A stretch of DNA of 64,000 nucleotides, taken from the NCBI GenBank assembly GCA_020205615.1, contig CM035173.1, positions 55,419,381 through 55,483,380 of the forward strand, given 5' to 3'. The translations under genes and the position numbers were made by a program. Numbering within the stretch: the stretch's first letter is position 1; every line of letters begins with the position of its first letter. The DNA comes from Panax quinquefolius (Eukaryota > Streptophyta > Magnoliopsida > Apiales > Araliaceae). Under the pieces are notes generated by a model that made no database searches, was not told where the DNA came from, and was given only the letters and a program-made list of their open reading frames with translations. Shown piece after piece: positions 47,072-59,770 of the stretch.

Positions 47072-47079
47072 TATAAATA
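47072..47079 (+). promoter_or_regulatory. TATA box of F 5' LTR
   Basis: GATCTATAAATATAGGTG, the same as at 5399. About 1.05 kb of U3 lies upstream. Confidence 0.6.
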
Positions 47080-47387
47080 TAGGTGAGGGGTGACCATTTG
47101 AGAGAGAGAGAGAGAAGAAAAAGGCGAAGGAAGCCTGTCCATTTTACTCTGCATACACATCTTTTGAGTGTTTCCTCTTCTTTAAACACTAGTTAGCTCA
47201 CATATAGCTACTTTTTATTCGGCGGAGCCGAGTGTTTATCCATTTAAAGTCTAAGAAGTCTACTTTGGTAGCCCATCGTAAGCCTTCTTATATTCTATAA
47301 AGCCTCTTTCTCATATATCACACCTTTGTTGTACACGTTGATAGTCTTGTGAGTGTGTTTGCGGACTTGATTCAGTGGTTTTCATTG

Positions 47388-47490
47388 CATACGTATATAT
47401 ATATACTAATATATGTATATATTTTATATATGGACTAACATTATCGAGTTATGCCTCGATTGAGCCTGAACTTGATGCGAGCGTTTACTT

Positions 47491-47526
<36 letters not shown>

Positions 47527-47591
47527 TTATATATATAAAGCGTGGTCGGACTCATATCGATGAGCACAGATTTTACATCCGAGTGTTTAAT

Positions 47592-47650
<59 letters not shown>

Positions 47651-47696
47651 CGAGACATATCGATGAGCACGGATTTTATATCAGGTGCGTTTACTT

Positions 47697-47744
<48 letters not shown>

Positions 47745-47795
47745 GTTATGGGACATATCCGATGAGCAGAATTTACATCCGTCATGCGTTCTTTG

Positions 47796-47837
<42 letters not shown>

Positions 47838-48043
47838 CATTCTGTCGAGCCTGGAGTTTCCTCCGTGGCTTTTTCAACTTTTTTACATTTTTGTCTCTGC
47901 TGGAGTTCACTTACGTGGCGAGTTGATCGCTTTTTACTGACTTTATTTACATTTTGTCCTTTAGAGTTTACTTCGTGGCGTTGATAGCATTTACTACTTT
48001 ATTTACATTTCGATCCCCATGGAGTTTCTTTGTGGTGGTTGAT

Positions 48044-48102
<59 letters not shown>
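47388..48102. repeat. TA microsatellites alternating with minisatellite units (LTR F)
   Basis: Five long TA tracts (about 47496-47526, 47598-47644, 47700-47740, 47799-47834, 48050-48100). Three ~60-bp units (GATGAGCA...TTTACATCCG...) separate the first four tracts. A second unit family (GAGTTTACTTCGTGGCG plus TTTATTTACATTT) fills 47840-48045. Unit order is the same in all four LTR copies. Confidence 0.88.
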
Positions 48103-48902
48103 TCGCTACTTCGCTTTCCATACAAATTGCAAGTATCATGTGAGCCTAGGAATCATGTGATCTGAGTTGATCTCTTGAACCTAGATTCGATTCCCATGAT
48201 GGACATTTTTTTAGTATGGCAGCTTGTACATTATTTTAAGTGTTCGAGTTTCCTTGGATGGTCATCATGCCCATAAGGAGTTCTAAGCTTCTTGTATATT
48301 ATTTTCTCGAGGATGCTTCGCATCTCGAAAATAAAAGCAAACAAGCCGAACATTTAACAATAAAATGGAAGTATGAAAAGGTCTCAATTCTATTGAGCAC
48401 AGGGTTTGAAAAACCTCTTTTACAAAACTTCATTGCTATATCTTGGTTAAAACTGAATTTTTCTATAAAATTCAAACCTTGTGTATATAGGTGCGAACGA
48501 GGCCTCGCACTACTTTCAAATAATTGCACATTGATCCACACACACACACACACACACACATCCATATAACAATTTCTTAAAAAGTGGTGGTCACCGTGGT
48601 AACACGGATGTCGGGGGGTGCCTAACACCTTCCCTCCGCATAATCAAGCCCCCGAACCCTTAATGAATCTCGGTTTCATAGACCCGTTTAGCAGTGTCAA
48701 ATCACTGGGTCAATGTGCTAACCTTTTCGGTTGCGTTGGTGCAACCAGTTAAATACACCAACTGGCGACTCTTAAAGTCAATCGTCGACATTATACATGT
48801 CGGACCTTTTTCACTTGTTTTTTCAAACAAATCTCACATTAACATGAGAACACCAAAGAACAAGTAATGAAAAAGGACACTCAAAAATCCCGGCGTCGAC
48901 GG

Positions 48903-48924
48903 TGGCGACTCTCTTTTGGGACTC
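48903..48924 (+). other. Primer-binding site of F
   Basis: TGGCGACTCTCTTTTGGGACTC aligns with the F1 site (9775) but has changes in the middle. Same primer class as F1. Confidence 0.65.
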
Positions 48925-49631
48925 GATAAGAGGGCTTAAAGCATTATTTCAAGCTTTTCAAAATTGTTATATGCTTGTGTGTGAATGTTGCATTTACATT
49001 TCGATGAATGTGTACGAATGCATCTTAATTCTGCCTTTGCTAAATATATATATCTGTGATATTAGTGCTTCGCACATGTCATCATTTTGCATAAGCGGTG
49101 AGACACGTTGTATGTGAATGTATGTTGTGTGGTCCCTCCACGGGGAGGCTATCCTGTCGGTGTTTGATTCTTTGGACCGTGGGAAGAATAATTCCGGGGC
49201 TCGGGAAAGGCACCACTCAGATTTCGCTCCAGTTGAAAAAGCGGATTAACTTCCGTCGAGTAGATTGCGATGATCTGGGAACCTTCATGCTTAAAAGCGT
49301 GAGAGTAACCCTAAGATAGGTTAGACCTACGATAAAACCAAGCGCGGAGGAAAGTCTCTTCATGCTTTCCATTTTCAATTACTTGTAAAAAGCATTTACT
49401 TGTAATTTTATTCCATGTTCATCCATATGTAATGGAAAATATGAAGAATATCATGCATGACATGTTATCAATTAACAAACCGGTTTTGCAGGACAAATTC
49501 CTAAAAGCGGACATGTTATGATAACATTTACATTACCCTAAGACTAAACTACGTAAGTCTTTTTTGTAGGGAAGCAATTGGGCACATTACGCTTTCGAAA
49601 ATCAAAAAAGGCCACAAGCTACTGACCAATC
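48925..49631 (+). other. Untranslated leader of F
   Basis: Collinear with 9794-10499, with small differences and no coding capacity. It keeps the acceptor-like TTTTTTGTAG near 49569. Confidence 0.6.
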
Positions 49632-52600
49632 ATGTCTTTTTAAAGCAGTCTAATCTGTTTCCGAGAAGAATTTGTGGATTGAGTAAACAAATCACAGACT
49701 TGGTTATTCTCTTGAAAAGAATTACACGATCTACTCGAGTGCGAAGATACCTACACATACTGAATCCCTACTACACAAGGAGTTCAAGGTGCGGAAAAAT
49801 AATTCCAGAACATCGATTGGATACAACCAACAAAGACCTGAAGGCACCCATCTCAAAGAGATCCGGACAACGGTGACATCGGGAAGAAAGTCCTTCAAAT
49901 GGAGGAAACCATTCGTGTTCTTAAAGGATTGGAACTCATGGAAGTGTTTTATATCTGAGACCTTTGCATATTCCACGGTGTTCATTATCAGGAGAAATTT
50001 AAGACCCACGATTTTGAGAAATATGAGCGGATTAGGGGGATCCTTATACACATTTAAAAGTGTTCATTGGAGAACTTGGGTCTTATCTTTGAGAATGAAA
50101 AGCTAGAATGCAATTTGTTTTGAAAAAGTCATTTGGAGAAAGCCCGTTCATGGTATACCAGATTAGACAACTCTAAGATCCATAGTTGGGAAGAGTGGCC
50201 CACGCCTTCCTCACTCAATCTGATTTTCAATCTCGGATGGCTCTGGCCCAGGTACCAAATTACCAAGGTCAAGAAAGCGATCTAATGAGTCATTTAGAGA
50301 GTATGCTCAAAGGTGGGGCGCGCTTCTTTGCTCAAGTTATTCCTTCCATGAAAGAATCGAATGAAATGGTCATGACTTTCATAGATATACAGAAGCTCCT
50401 TTTATGAAAGAGTTCTAGCTAGTATTGGCAAACCATTTTACGAAATGATCAAACACGATGAAATGGGTGAAATGGGATTGAAGTAAAGTAAAATTCAAGA
50501 CCTAGCCGCTCTTAAAGTCATTCTTGAGCACATCGGTCCGGTTCTTATGGAAACAAACCCGGAGGGTCCATAAAAAGAAAGAGGAGGATGTTTCCTTGAT
50601 ACTACAAGGACAAAAGGCAATCCAAGCATGCCTATGCGGAGGAGAAACTACTCCCCTTTTCCAAAGACAATCTTCAAACCCTCCATTGCCTAAAAGTGGA
50701 GAAGTAAAAGCGACCTCGAACGTTCACACCCTTAGGGGACTCGCTCGAGAATATTCTTGCTCTTGATTGCTCGGAAGAAAATTACACATCTTCTTCCACC
50801 ACCTAACCCTAATGGGAGGGGTTTAATGCTTTACTCGGAAGTGTGCTTACCATGCTTGGGGCACCGGACATGATACTCAAGATTGTTGGGCCTTGAAGCA
50901 TAAGATTCAAGATCTAATAGACAATGGTGAGATCGTGGTCACTAAACCCGATCAACCTCACGTGCAAGACAACCCTCTTCCTCAACATAAAGAAAAAGAG
51001 GTCAACATGATCGGTTGGAGACCTTTGGACATGGTTCCAATTCTACTAATGAATCATCCCAACCCATCAAAAGCGGTGTTGACAAATGGGATTATCAAAG
51101 TTCGATTTACCATGGAGCGAAAGATGAAAGCTCTTTGCAAACAAATTGAGCAATTGGCGAGCTGGTGACCCACCATCATCAAGTCACACGCCTTGATTAA
51201 TCGAGCGAGGAGCATGCCTATCTCCTTCCATTTGTTATGAATGCTTCATCAACACCTTGAAAGCGAAGCTATGGAGGATAAGGTTGCAAAGCGAGCAAGT
51301 GCTAAAGCCGTCGGGATTTTTGCCAATAAAAGGAATTCACCTATTTGGGCAATCTATGGAGGAGATACTTCAAATGTTGATCAGCGAAGGAAGAATCACA
51401 TTCCTTCTACCTCCAATCAATCCCCGCTCGAAGGCGGTTCAATCGATGAAATGTGTCGATATCATTCACATTCTCTCGCATCACGCGGCACGAGAAGAAT
51501 CTTTGGGCACTCGCCATCTCATTGAGAATCTTATTGATAGCGGTGTCCTGCAAATAGCGGATGATTACCTTTATTCAACTCAAGGATGGGAATACATACC
51601 CTACCCAATGGAAGGGATCGATAGCAGTTATATCAAAGTGGATGATGAGACTATCAAAGTATTTCCCATACAACCAATTCATCTCAAAGGAGTGACAATC
51701 CTTTGAAAGTGGGCGCACTAGAGCCAATTCCTTTTACCTTGACTACTGACATCACATTGTTCGACTTACATAAAGTTCCATGGAATTATGAGAAAATTGA
51801 AGGATCCACGTCTCATACTATCGCTGCTACGAGTGTGAGAAGGAAAATCATTGTACCTTCCTCGGCGGGTTATCAAGCCTACTTGCGAAGCAAAGGGGAA
51901 GTTTCCCATGGAGAAGATTGAAAAATTCCTCCGTACTATGGGCCATAATGAAGCCAAAGTGGTTTTAAGCTTGCGAGAAGCTCCACACTAGATTTCAATT
52001 CTGGACCTGGTTTTCTCTTCCGAGGAGCATCGGAAGGTCTTGCTAAAGGTTTTGGAAGAAGCCTACCTGCCAAAATCAGTGAATGTGGAAAAATTTCAAC
52101 ATTTGGTTGATCACATTTTCAACAACAATGTGATATCCTTCACTGATGACGACATACCTCCCGAAGGGACCGGTCATTTAAACCCTTTGCACATTGTAGT
52201 TGTTGTCTTCGGGTATATGCTAGCTGGAGTATTGATAGATGGAGGTTCATCTCTAAATATCTATCCTTATGCCACCTTGGTAAAGATGAATATCAATCTC
52301 AAGCGAATCCAAAGTAGCCATACGATCATCAGAGCTTTTGATGGATCTCGGTGAAATTCCGTTGGAAAGATTGAATTGCCAATTGAGATTGGTCCTAATA
52401 CATTCAACGTATCCTTCCACGTCCTCAAGATCGACTCAGGATACAACCTGCTATTGGGGAGACCATGGATACACACATGGTGGGTATTTCCTCCACCTTA
52501 CATCAACAACTCAAATACATCATCAACAATAGTCTAGTCCTTTGTCAATCTTTGAGCCGGAATGTCCTAGACCGGGAACTCTACCAATTATAACTTCGAT

Positions 52601-53248
52601 TGAAGTTGAGCGGCCGATTTCCATACTCTGGAAGTGAGTAACACATGATACCATTCTATTGGGCGCCCACTTCCGTACCCAAGATTTACGACGAGGTTAT
52701 ATCGACCACTCAAGAAATGATGTTATTGGGTTATCAACTGGACAAGGGCTTGGTAAGGATCAGCGGGGTATTAAGCACCCTATCCAAATGTCCAGTCAAA
52801 TTGGGATAGCTGGACTAGGCTATTCTGCTAGTTCTACTCACAGGAATCCTCATAAGCACAAGCAGGTTCCTCAAACTTCCGTCGCACGGCGATTTCCTAT
52901 ACCTTTACCTCATGAGTTAAGGCAATCTCCAGTAAAGGTTCCAGCACATGTTGTAGCTATGTTGTTTCCAAAACCAGTGCCAATCAAAGCAAAAGAGGTG
53001 TTGATTCCTGATCCCGAGGTGGAAGAAAAGGAATGGAAACGTAAACATGACCTTGCCTTGATGATGGCAGGCATTCGCGTCATTGTTCATGATGAACACA
53101 CAAACAGATACACCCAGACGATGATTGCCCAGATGTCATGGTTATCATTCGGGAGAAGGAGGACAATGACGATCCTTCTATCACTGTAGTCCATCAGGAC
53201 TTTTCCCTCGACAATTGGAGCAGCACTCCATGCATTGGTCGACGAGAG
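49632..53248 (+). pseudogene. gag-pro: Element F gag-protease, heavily frameshifted
   Basis: Collinear with 10500-13895 of F1. Recognisable pieces: Gag core (SKIHSWEE-type sequence near 50180 and MVMTFIDIQ near 50370), the spacer KHKIQDLIDNGEIVVTKPDQ (near 50896), protease with AGVLIDGGSSLNIYPYATLV (near 52215), and G-patch (TGQGLGKDQRGIKH near 52740). Beyond the point where F1 enters its gap, F shows a Lys/Glu-rich end (VEEKEWKRKHDLALMMAGIR near 53025). More than a dozen small insertions and deletions separate it from F1. Such density could be partly sequencing error. Confidence 0.85.
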
Positions 53249-53399
53249 GTAAAATGGGCAGAAAATCCCTCTGCCCTGTAGATAACTTTAATTGCTTGCT
53301 TTCCTTTACAGCACTAGCAGTTATTTTATCACGTATATGCTAACACTTTTGTATGATCGAACAGTTGCATATATTAAGTGAAAGCATCTTTTGTTTCAG
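53249..53399 (+). other. Probable intron between protease and RT (Ogre-type)
   Basis: Donor GAGAG|GTAAAATGG (GT 53249-53250), acceptor TCTTTTGTTTCAG|GACT (AG 53398-53399), 151 bp. The interior is T-rich and has stops in the coding frame. Ogre elements are known to carry a short spliced intron at this place, separating gag-pro from RT, which supports the Ogre assignment. Confidence 0.7.
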
Positions 53400-54660
53400 G
53401 ACTCTGAATTTAGATGTGCATGTACTTGCTGATGAGGTGCCTTCTCTCTCCTGAGGGTTGTAACTTTGATGCAAAGTTGGACTCGAGACTTGATGGACAT
53501 CAAGAGGACATTGAGACACCTCAAGAGATTAAGGAATGGGTCGCAGACAAACCCAAACCCAATCTTGATCAAACCACTCCTTTCGATCTGGAACCTTAGA
53601 CAACCCTAAGCTAATCCAATTGGTTCGGACCTTACCACAAATCAAGCGGAATGACATGGTTGCTTTATTAACCCAATTCAGGATGTGTTTGCATGGTCTC
53701 ATGAAGACATGGTGGGATTGTCCCTTGACATTGTTCTTCATCGCCTTCCCATTAAAGAAGGATTCAAGCCGGTTAAGCAAAAGCTCGAGCGATTAAAACA
53801 CGAGTGGAGTTTAAAAGTAAAAAGAAGAAATTGTGAAACAATTTCAAGCTGGCATCATCATGGTGTCTACATATCTAGAGTGGATATCCAACATTGTTCC
53901 GTGCCTAAACCAGGAGGAAAGGTGCGAGTTTGCGTGGATTATCGGGATTTGAACAAAGCTTGCCTTAAAGATAGCTTTCCGTGCCATTTATCCACATTCT
54001 CATTGACAATCTTTGCTCAATATCGGCATGTACTCCTTTCTTTGATTGATTGCTGCGGGGTACCATCAAATTATGGTTGTTGAGGAAGATCGTGAGAAAA
54101 GCGCTTTCATCACGCCTTGGGGAACCTTTTTACTCTGAGGCGGTTGTCATTCGGCCTCATCAACGCTTCGGGGCAACCTACCAGTGAGCTATGATGGCTC
54201 TTTTCCACGATTTAATGCACAAGGAGATAGAGATCTATGTGGATGACATCATTGTCAAATCCCGGAAGGAGGATGACCATTTAGACCATCTCAAAAAGTT
54301 GTTCAACGGGTTGCGTAAAGTACAACTTGAAGTTGAATCCCTTGAAGTGCGCCTTTGGTGTTAAGTCGAGCAAGTTGCTAGGCTTCCTAGTCGACCACAA
54401 AAGGATTGAGCGATCTACCAAAATCGAGGCCATCAAGGAAATGCCCATTCCTCGAGACGAGAGAAGGAAATACTGGGGATTTTTGGGAAGGATCAACTTC
54501 ATTAAGCGATTCATTTCTCAACTCACGACAACTTTGTGAGCCAATCTTCAAATTGTTAAGGAAGAACTCCTCCATGAAATGGAGCGATGAGTGTCGAAAG
54601 CCTTCCTCACAATCAAGGATCAATTGATCAGCGCTCTATTTTGGTACCTCCGGGGATGAT
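53400..54660 (+). pseudogene. pol: Element F reverse transcriptase (Tat/Ogre type)
   Basis: In several frames: FAWSHEDMVGLSLDIVLHRL (near 53690), GFKPVKQKLERLKHEWSLKV, CSVPKPGGKVRVCVDYRDLN (near 53900), a damaged block around 54080-54190, then the catalytic IEIYVDDIIVKSRKEDDHLD (54228-54290), LNPLKCAFGVKSSKLLGFLV (54330-54390) and FLGRINFIKRFISQLT (54480-54530). VDD and the LKCAFGV wording are typical of Tat-lineage RT and differ from the IDD of the chromoviruses. Non-functional through frameshifts. Confidence 0.88.
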
Positions 54661-55500
54661 GTTCCCTATTCATGTACATCCATAAATGACAATGCTATGG
54701 AATTTGTATCTTTGGGGCGAAAAAAAGACAATAGAGGCAAAAGCGAGCTATCTATTACCTCAACAAAAGATTTGACATCGGTGAACACAAGTACACTCGA
54801 TCGAGAAGACTTGTTGTGCTTTAGCATGGGCTTCCATGAGATTACAACATTATCTCCATGGTCACACAACCCATCTCATATCCGCGTGGATCCTCTCAAG
54901 TATGTGTTACGAAACCCATCTTGAATTGTCGATTATCCGGATGGCGAGTTGATCCTACAACAATTTGACATCGTCTATGTGACGTAAAAAAGTCTATCAA
55001 AGGTCGAGGAATTGCGGATCAATGGCCGCACACACTCTGAGGGGATTACAAACCCTTAGAAACATACTTTCCGATGAAGGGGTAATGGCGATTCGATTAC
55101 AACATCGATACGATACATGCCGTACGTGGAAAATGTATTTTGATGGGATATTAATACGAAGGCTCGGAGTGGAGAAGTTTAATATCCGATGTGGGGAAGC
55201 GATATCCGTCGCCGTCAAATTGCGGTTTATCAACACCAACAACACGGTGAGTATGAAGGGTATCATGGGACTCAAACTTGCCCGTTCAATGGGTATCGGT
55301 GAGTTAAGCATCTTTGAGATTCCGAATTGGTAATCAAGCAATCCACGAGAATCTATCAAACCAAAGAATTACATTTCTTTGCCTTACCATCGGCAAGTTT
55401 TCTAGGGCTTTGGAGTTGAAGAAATCTCCTTTCTACACATTCCTCGTAATAGGAATGACTTTTGAGATGCATTAGCAACGTTGGCCTCCTTGGTTTTATA
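54661..55500 (+). pseudogene. pol: Element F RNase H region
   Basis: Broken frames follow RT with CALAWASMRLQHYLHGHTTH (near 54817; the Tat 'alvwa..klr.Yl..hti' segment) and KMYFDGI (near 55131), where the second, archaeal-type RNase H found downstream in Tat elements would lie. I can place the region but not all catalytic residues. Confidence 0.6.
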
Positions 55501-56960
55501 TACGTGAGGAAAACATGCCAAGCATCACGATTGCTATAAAAAAAGCCCGATCTATGGGAATTACATTGGAGAAGTATCGGATGAGTTGCCTCCCATCCAC
55601 AACCCTTGGTATCAACACATCGAGGAGTATCTGCGAGATGGATCTACACACCATTGAGGCGAGCCTGGCGAAGAGGCGGATTCATCGACTTCTTGCTATG
55701 AAATTCTACGGCGGAGATGCACTCTACAAAAAGAGATGCGAGGATTAGGTCTCCTCGGATGTGCGGACAAAGACCAAGCTCAATGACTCATGGATGAGAT
55801 CCGTGGTGGAGTATGTGGACCTCACATGGCGGACCCCTACTTGTCAAGAAAATTCTCGAGCAGGACATTATTGGCTTACACTCAAAGGTATTTGTGATGA
55901 TCACGTCGAGAGGTGCTATCAATGTCGGATCCATGGGAATGCTATCCACGCCCTCGAGGGAACTCCTGATATGAGTTCGCCATGGTGGCCCTTTTCAATG
56001 TGGGGAATGGGCGTGATCGGGCCCATCGAGCCCAAAGCCGATAATGGACATCGATTCATATTCACCATGATCGACTACTTCACCAAATGGGTTGAAAGCG
56101 ACTTCCTTCCCAGAGGTTACTAAAGAAGTCATCATTGCTTTCATCGAAACAATGTTGTTTGTCGATATGGACAACGAGAGGTCATTGTGTAATAGAACAA
56201 TGCTAAAAACCTCAACAACAACATGATGGAGGAATTATATGAGAAAATTCCACATCAAACATCTCAACTCGTCATCTACCGACCAAAGATGAATGGTCTT
56301 TGTTGAGGCGGCTAATAAAAACATCAAGAAGATCATGCGAGAAAATGTCAGCGATCACAAAGGATGGCGACTTCTTGCCCCTAACTTTATTAGCCTCAGA
56401 ACTCAATGTGTGCTTCCTTTGGGCAACCCCTACTCGTTAGTCTATGGGATGGAAGCGAGTGCTCCCCGTAGAAGTGGAAATGGAATCCCTCAAGAGTATT
56501 GATGGATGCTCGGTTGGATGAAGACCAATGGGTACAAGGCGGTATCACCAATTGTCTACGATAGATGAAAAGCGAACCGCGGCTATCTTCCGTGGTCGAT
56601 TATATATGCAAAGGATCGCGCGATCCTACAAGAAGAAAAAGTCGACTACTGGCAATTCAAACAACATGACTTGGTTTTGAAGAAGATCATTGACAACCAA
56701 GATCAATCTAAGGAAAATTCGCTCCCTAGCTGGGAAGGCCCATTTATTGTCAAAGAAGTATTATTGGGAGGTGCTCTCAGATTATAGGAAATGGATGGCG
56801 ATGAATTTCCACGACTTATCAACTTCGGACAAGTGAAGCGGTACTATATGTCTGAAGTTACCATCAAACAAACATCACTGGTTTTGATCATCCAATCACC
56901 AGTCATTTCGGTTTTGAACCCTCTCTCCTTTTTACAAACTCTTACGCCCCAGGAAACATA
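55500..56960 (+). pseudogene. pol: Element F integrase
   Basis: Zinc-module end with ERCYQCRIHGNAIHA (near 55908), core with MWGMGVIGPIEPKADNGHRF and TMIDYFTKWVES (first Asp near 56070), a decayed middle (second Asp not recognisable; the GREVIVxxNN region has a stop near 56190), NKNIKKIMRENVSDHKGW (near 56311) and NPYSLVYGMEA (56425-56460), the last two typical of Tat integrases. A C-terminal stretch to about 56960 includes FPRLINFGQVKRYYM. Confidence 0.82.
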
Positions 56961-56989
56961 CACTTCAAACTAGCTGCCTGGTTTCACTT

Positions 56990-57228
56990 CATTTCAAACT
57001 TTTCACACACTCTTTCACGAAGGCGAGATTAAACTTTTCACACCTGCTTCTCACGAAGGCGAGATTAAACTTTTCACACACTGCTTCTCACGAAGGCGAG
57101 ATTAAACTTTTCACACCTACTTCTCCACGAAGGCGAGATTAAACTTTTCACCCCTGCAGTTTATCCTCAAGATGGGATTAAACTTTTTCCACACTGGCAG
57201 TTTATCCCCTCTATGGGATTAAACTTTC
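56990..57228 (+). repeat. Tandem repeats directly after pol of F
   Basis: Four units of about 36-38 bp (CTTTTCACACCTGCTTCTC then ACGAAGGCGAGATTAAA), then two related units with a changed middle (GCAGTTTATCC ... ATGGGATTAAA). Such arrays in the region between pol and 3' LTR are a known hallmark of Ogre/Tat elements. Confidence 0.88.
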
Positions 57229-58500
57229 TTCTCCCCATGATATAGCTACTGCACATGGGATTTTACGCTTCTCTTCATTGCGATTCATCACGAGGGGTGA
57301 ACTACGTCGACTGATCTCCACGATACACAGAAGTGCGTAGGCAACCATATTCTATATGGCCCGGTCGCAATAAAGAAAAACAACAAAAACATTTCGCCCT
57401 TTTTCCTCTAAACCAAAAACAACAAAAATACTTCTACACCCATCTGCCTTTCGCATTAAGCGTTGAACCTCCTACACTAGGTTTGAACTACATGAGACTT
57501 GATCTCCTCTTCAATGAGAGTGCGTGGCGACCATTCATGGTGCGATCTAACCCCTACCGAACAAACATACTTGTCACTGCTGATCTTTGGGATCAACCTT
57601 AAAATTGCCCCACTTCATCGGTTTGGATCAAAGGGATGGAATTATCCAACCTCTTCTCACAAATAGAAGATTCGGTGACCATCTAAAGCTGCGATCGTGC
57701 CTCGAAAAGAGCAATACCAACCCATAAGAGATGGAATTAACTAGGCTTCTCACAAATAGAAATCTTGGCGACCATCGTAGTGCGGTCGATCTCGAGAGAG
57801 GAAGAAACCACCCTCCTCTCCCTTTTTCCATATGGATACGGTCCCGAAGACACCAAAGATGGTAGGGATTTTTAGAAATCAATGATCCATTACGAGAGAC
57901 CTTGCGACGTCTCAATGTCCATCTATCGAGGATAAGTTTAGAATGCATCAAGATCAAAGGCCACTGGAGAAGCAGGCAAATATCAAGCAAGTATCAAGGC
58001 ATAACTAAAGGGAAGTGAATCAAAATATATTTCCTGCCATACATATCTTTGTTTGATATATACATACATATTTATATGTACATGACAAAATGGCTAAGCT
58101 AGTGCATAGGAAAATACAAAGCTATCTGAGATCTGTATGTATATGCGGACTATCGGATCTAACATAGCATCCCTCTACGAAGGCGGAGGTAAGCTGCAAG
58201 CTCTCACCTTGAGGTATCTCTACGAGCTAGCGGATCGGAGGCTAGCTGCATGGTGACATAATGCTCATCAATGTAAGCACTCATCATATCGGCCGGGCCC
58301 GACCATCATCTGGGATCTCTTTGAAGTGTTATGTCTGCAATGGCCACATCCCTAGCGAGATAAAGGCGGCATCCGCTCAACTATCAATGCATCCTGGTGA
58401 TCTAGCCTCATCCCTCTCTAACGAGGCGGTATCTCTCTCATCAAGAGCTATCGACATCGTGGCCCTACCCTGATCTCATCATAGGTCATCGGATGTAAGC
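57229..58500 (+). other. Non-coding region of F between repeats and antisense ORFs
   Basis: No convincing ORF. A block around GAACTAC ... TGCGTAGGCAACCAT (57299-57350) recurs in changed form at 57486-57540 (GAACTACATGAGACTTGATC ... GTGCGTGGCGACCAT) and less clearly at 57660-57690 and 57750-57785, so old ~180-bp and shorter repeats are present. Confidence 0.5.
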
Positions 58501-58518
58501 TCTGCTCCAAATGTTGTC

Positions 58519-59770
58519 TTAGAATCTTGAGTGTGATGGCTTTTCGGGGTGGGAGAATCTATCACAAATCTTTGGCGACCCAGTGATCAAGTCATCGGTG
58601 GGAATGACAGCCTCCTCTATAGGCTCCTCATCGTCAGAATCAGTCCCCTGCATTGTGGATACTGCCGCAGCCAATGCAGTCTCTGTCTCCATCCATGCGG
58701 AATACTCTGCGAGAAAAACTGGATGACTGACGAAAAACTTCGGCCGACTCTCTGTTGATCCCATGACAGGCATACAACTGGATCATCCTCCATTGACAAA
58801 AGCGGTGTGACGCGAAGCTGACGACTCTGCCCCCCTCATACGGATGAAAATCCGAAGGCCTGGTCAGCCCGACACATCACGGCCGGTGGGTGGTAAGTAA
58901 TCATGCCCCTCAAACCCGGCCGGAGGAGATAATCCATGCGGAGCATGAGTAATGAAGTTGTAGGGTGAGCTAAGCCGAAACACGACAATATATCAAGCGG
59001 ATCTCAATCTCTACCAAGAAAAGCGGACAAGATATGACATCTGTACACCCTGAAATTTGAAAGGAGTATGACATGGCTATCTCATGGGTGAAACAAAATC
59101 CATGATGTCTAAATGTGCCAATCGGTCTCAAGTGTGACATGAACCACACACATCTGGCATGGCCAGAGCTACTGTGAACACTCTGCTGGGATAAGTGCAA
59201 GCGGTATGTAGCCGACCTCAAGGTCTCTGCGATGATCATCGGTCTGATGGTATGACCCTCCACGAGAGCTCTCACTTTGCCATAATGGCGTCGATATCTA
59301 GCTCATCCATGTCTGCGGCATGTAGGCGTATGACAATCGCATATAAGCGATACATCTACTCATTTGAACATGATGATCCTCCGGTGTGGTGAAATCCCGG
59401 AATGTTGTGTATAGCTATCCTCGAGCCAAACACATCAAAGCGAGAAAATTTGGGATATAACATGGCGGGATGTGATCTCATCTGCACCACTCTACGCCTC
59501 GATCCTGTGAGAGTCGTGGGCTGTCTCTACTCATGTCTCCCATCAGCCATGTATGCATATGCAATGAGAGTACGTCGGTGGCGACATCGTCAACCGTGCA
59601 TACTCCTCCAAAGTAGGAGTCGACTCATGGGTCCCAAAAGCGGAATACACATCATCTCGATACCCAGTGCTCTAGCATGCCCTCTACAAATCTGGAGGAA
59701 CACAGAAACATCGGTAAAGGTCGTAGTATCTTTGCAACAAATCATCTACGATCACCGTATACGATGGTGA
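58519..59770 (-). pseudogene. Antisense DUF7745-like ORF in element F
   Basis: On the minus strand, broken frames read DDVYSAFGTHESTPTLEEYA (near 59690-59630), then DVFGSRIAIHNIPGF (near 59430-59390), RPMIIAETLRSATYRLHLSQ (59245-59180) and ARCVWFMSHLRPIGTF (59157-59110). The order F.....TPTLEEY, then an AETLRS helix, then LxxWFxSHL is that of the plant retroelement-associated domain I know as DUF7745. The tail to 58519 is acidic. It runs antisense to pol, as antisense ORFs described for some Tat-lineage elements do. Stops and frameshifts exclude a working product. The family name is from memory; the motif pattern is what I see. Confidence 0.6.

Larger units (their letters stand above)
46027..48899 (+). 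mobile_element. Element F 5' LTR (Tat/Ogre-like)
   Basis: Begins TGTAGACACTCAAAATT and ends near GGCGTCGAC, three to four bases before a primer site, 2.87 kb. Zones: GATAAC palindromes (46090-46670), TATA box (47072), minisatellite/TA zone (47388-48102), unique 3' part matching 8967-9770. The first bases recur at 63940 as the start of the 3' LTR. It is inserted into the integrase gene of E. Confidence 0.9.

Noticed and set aside
49632..53250. Idea that the many differences between F and F1 gag-pro reflect a directed CAG/CTG mutation process
   Set aside because: Some CAG/CTG sites are lost but others are retained or gained, and small indels dominate, so ordinary decay or sequencing error explains the pattern as well.
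57333..58473. Possible small host gene on either strand between pol and the antisense ORFs of F
   Set aside because: Frames are short, lack motifs, and the interval contains decayed direct repeats typical of the element's 3' region.
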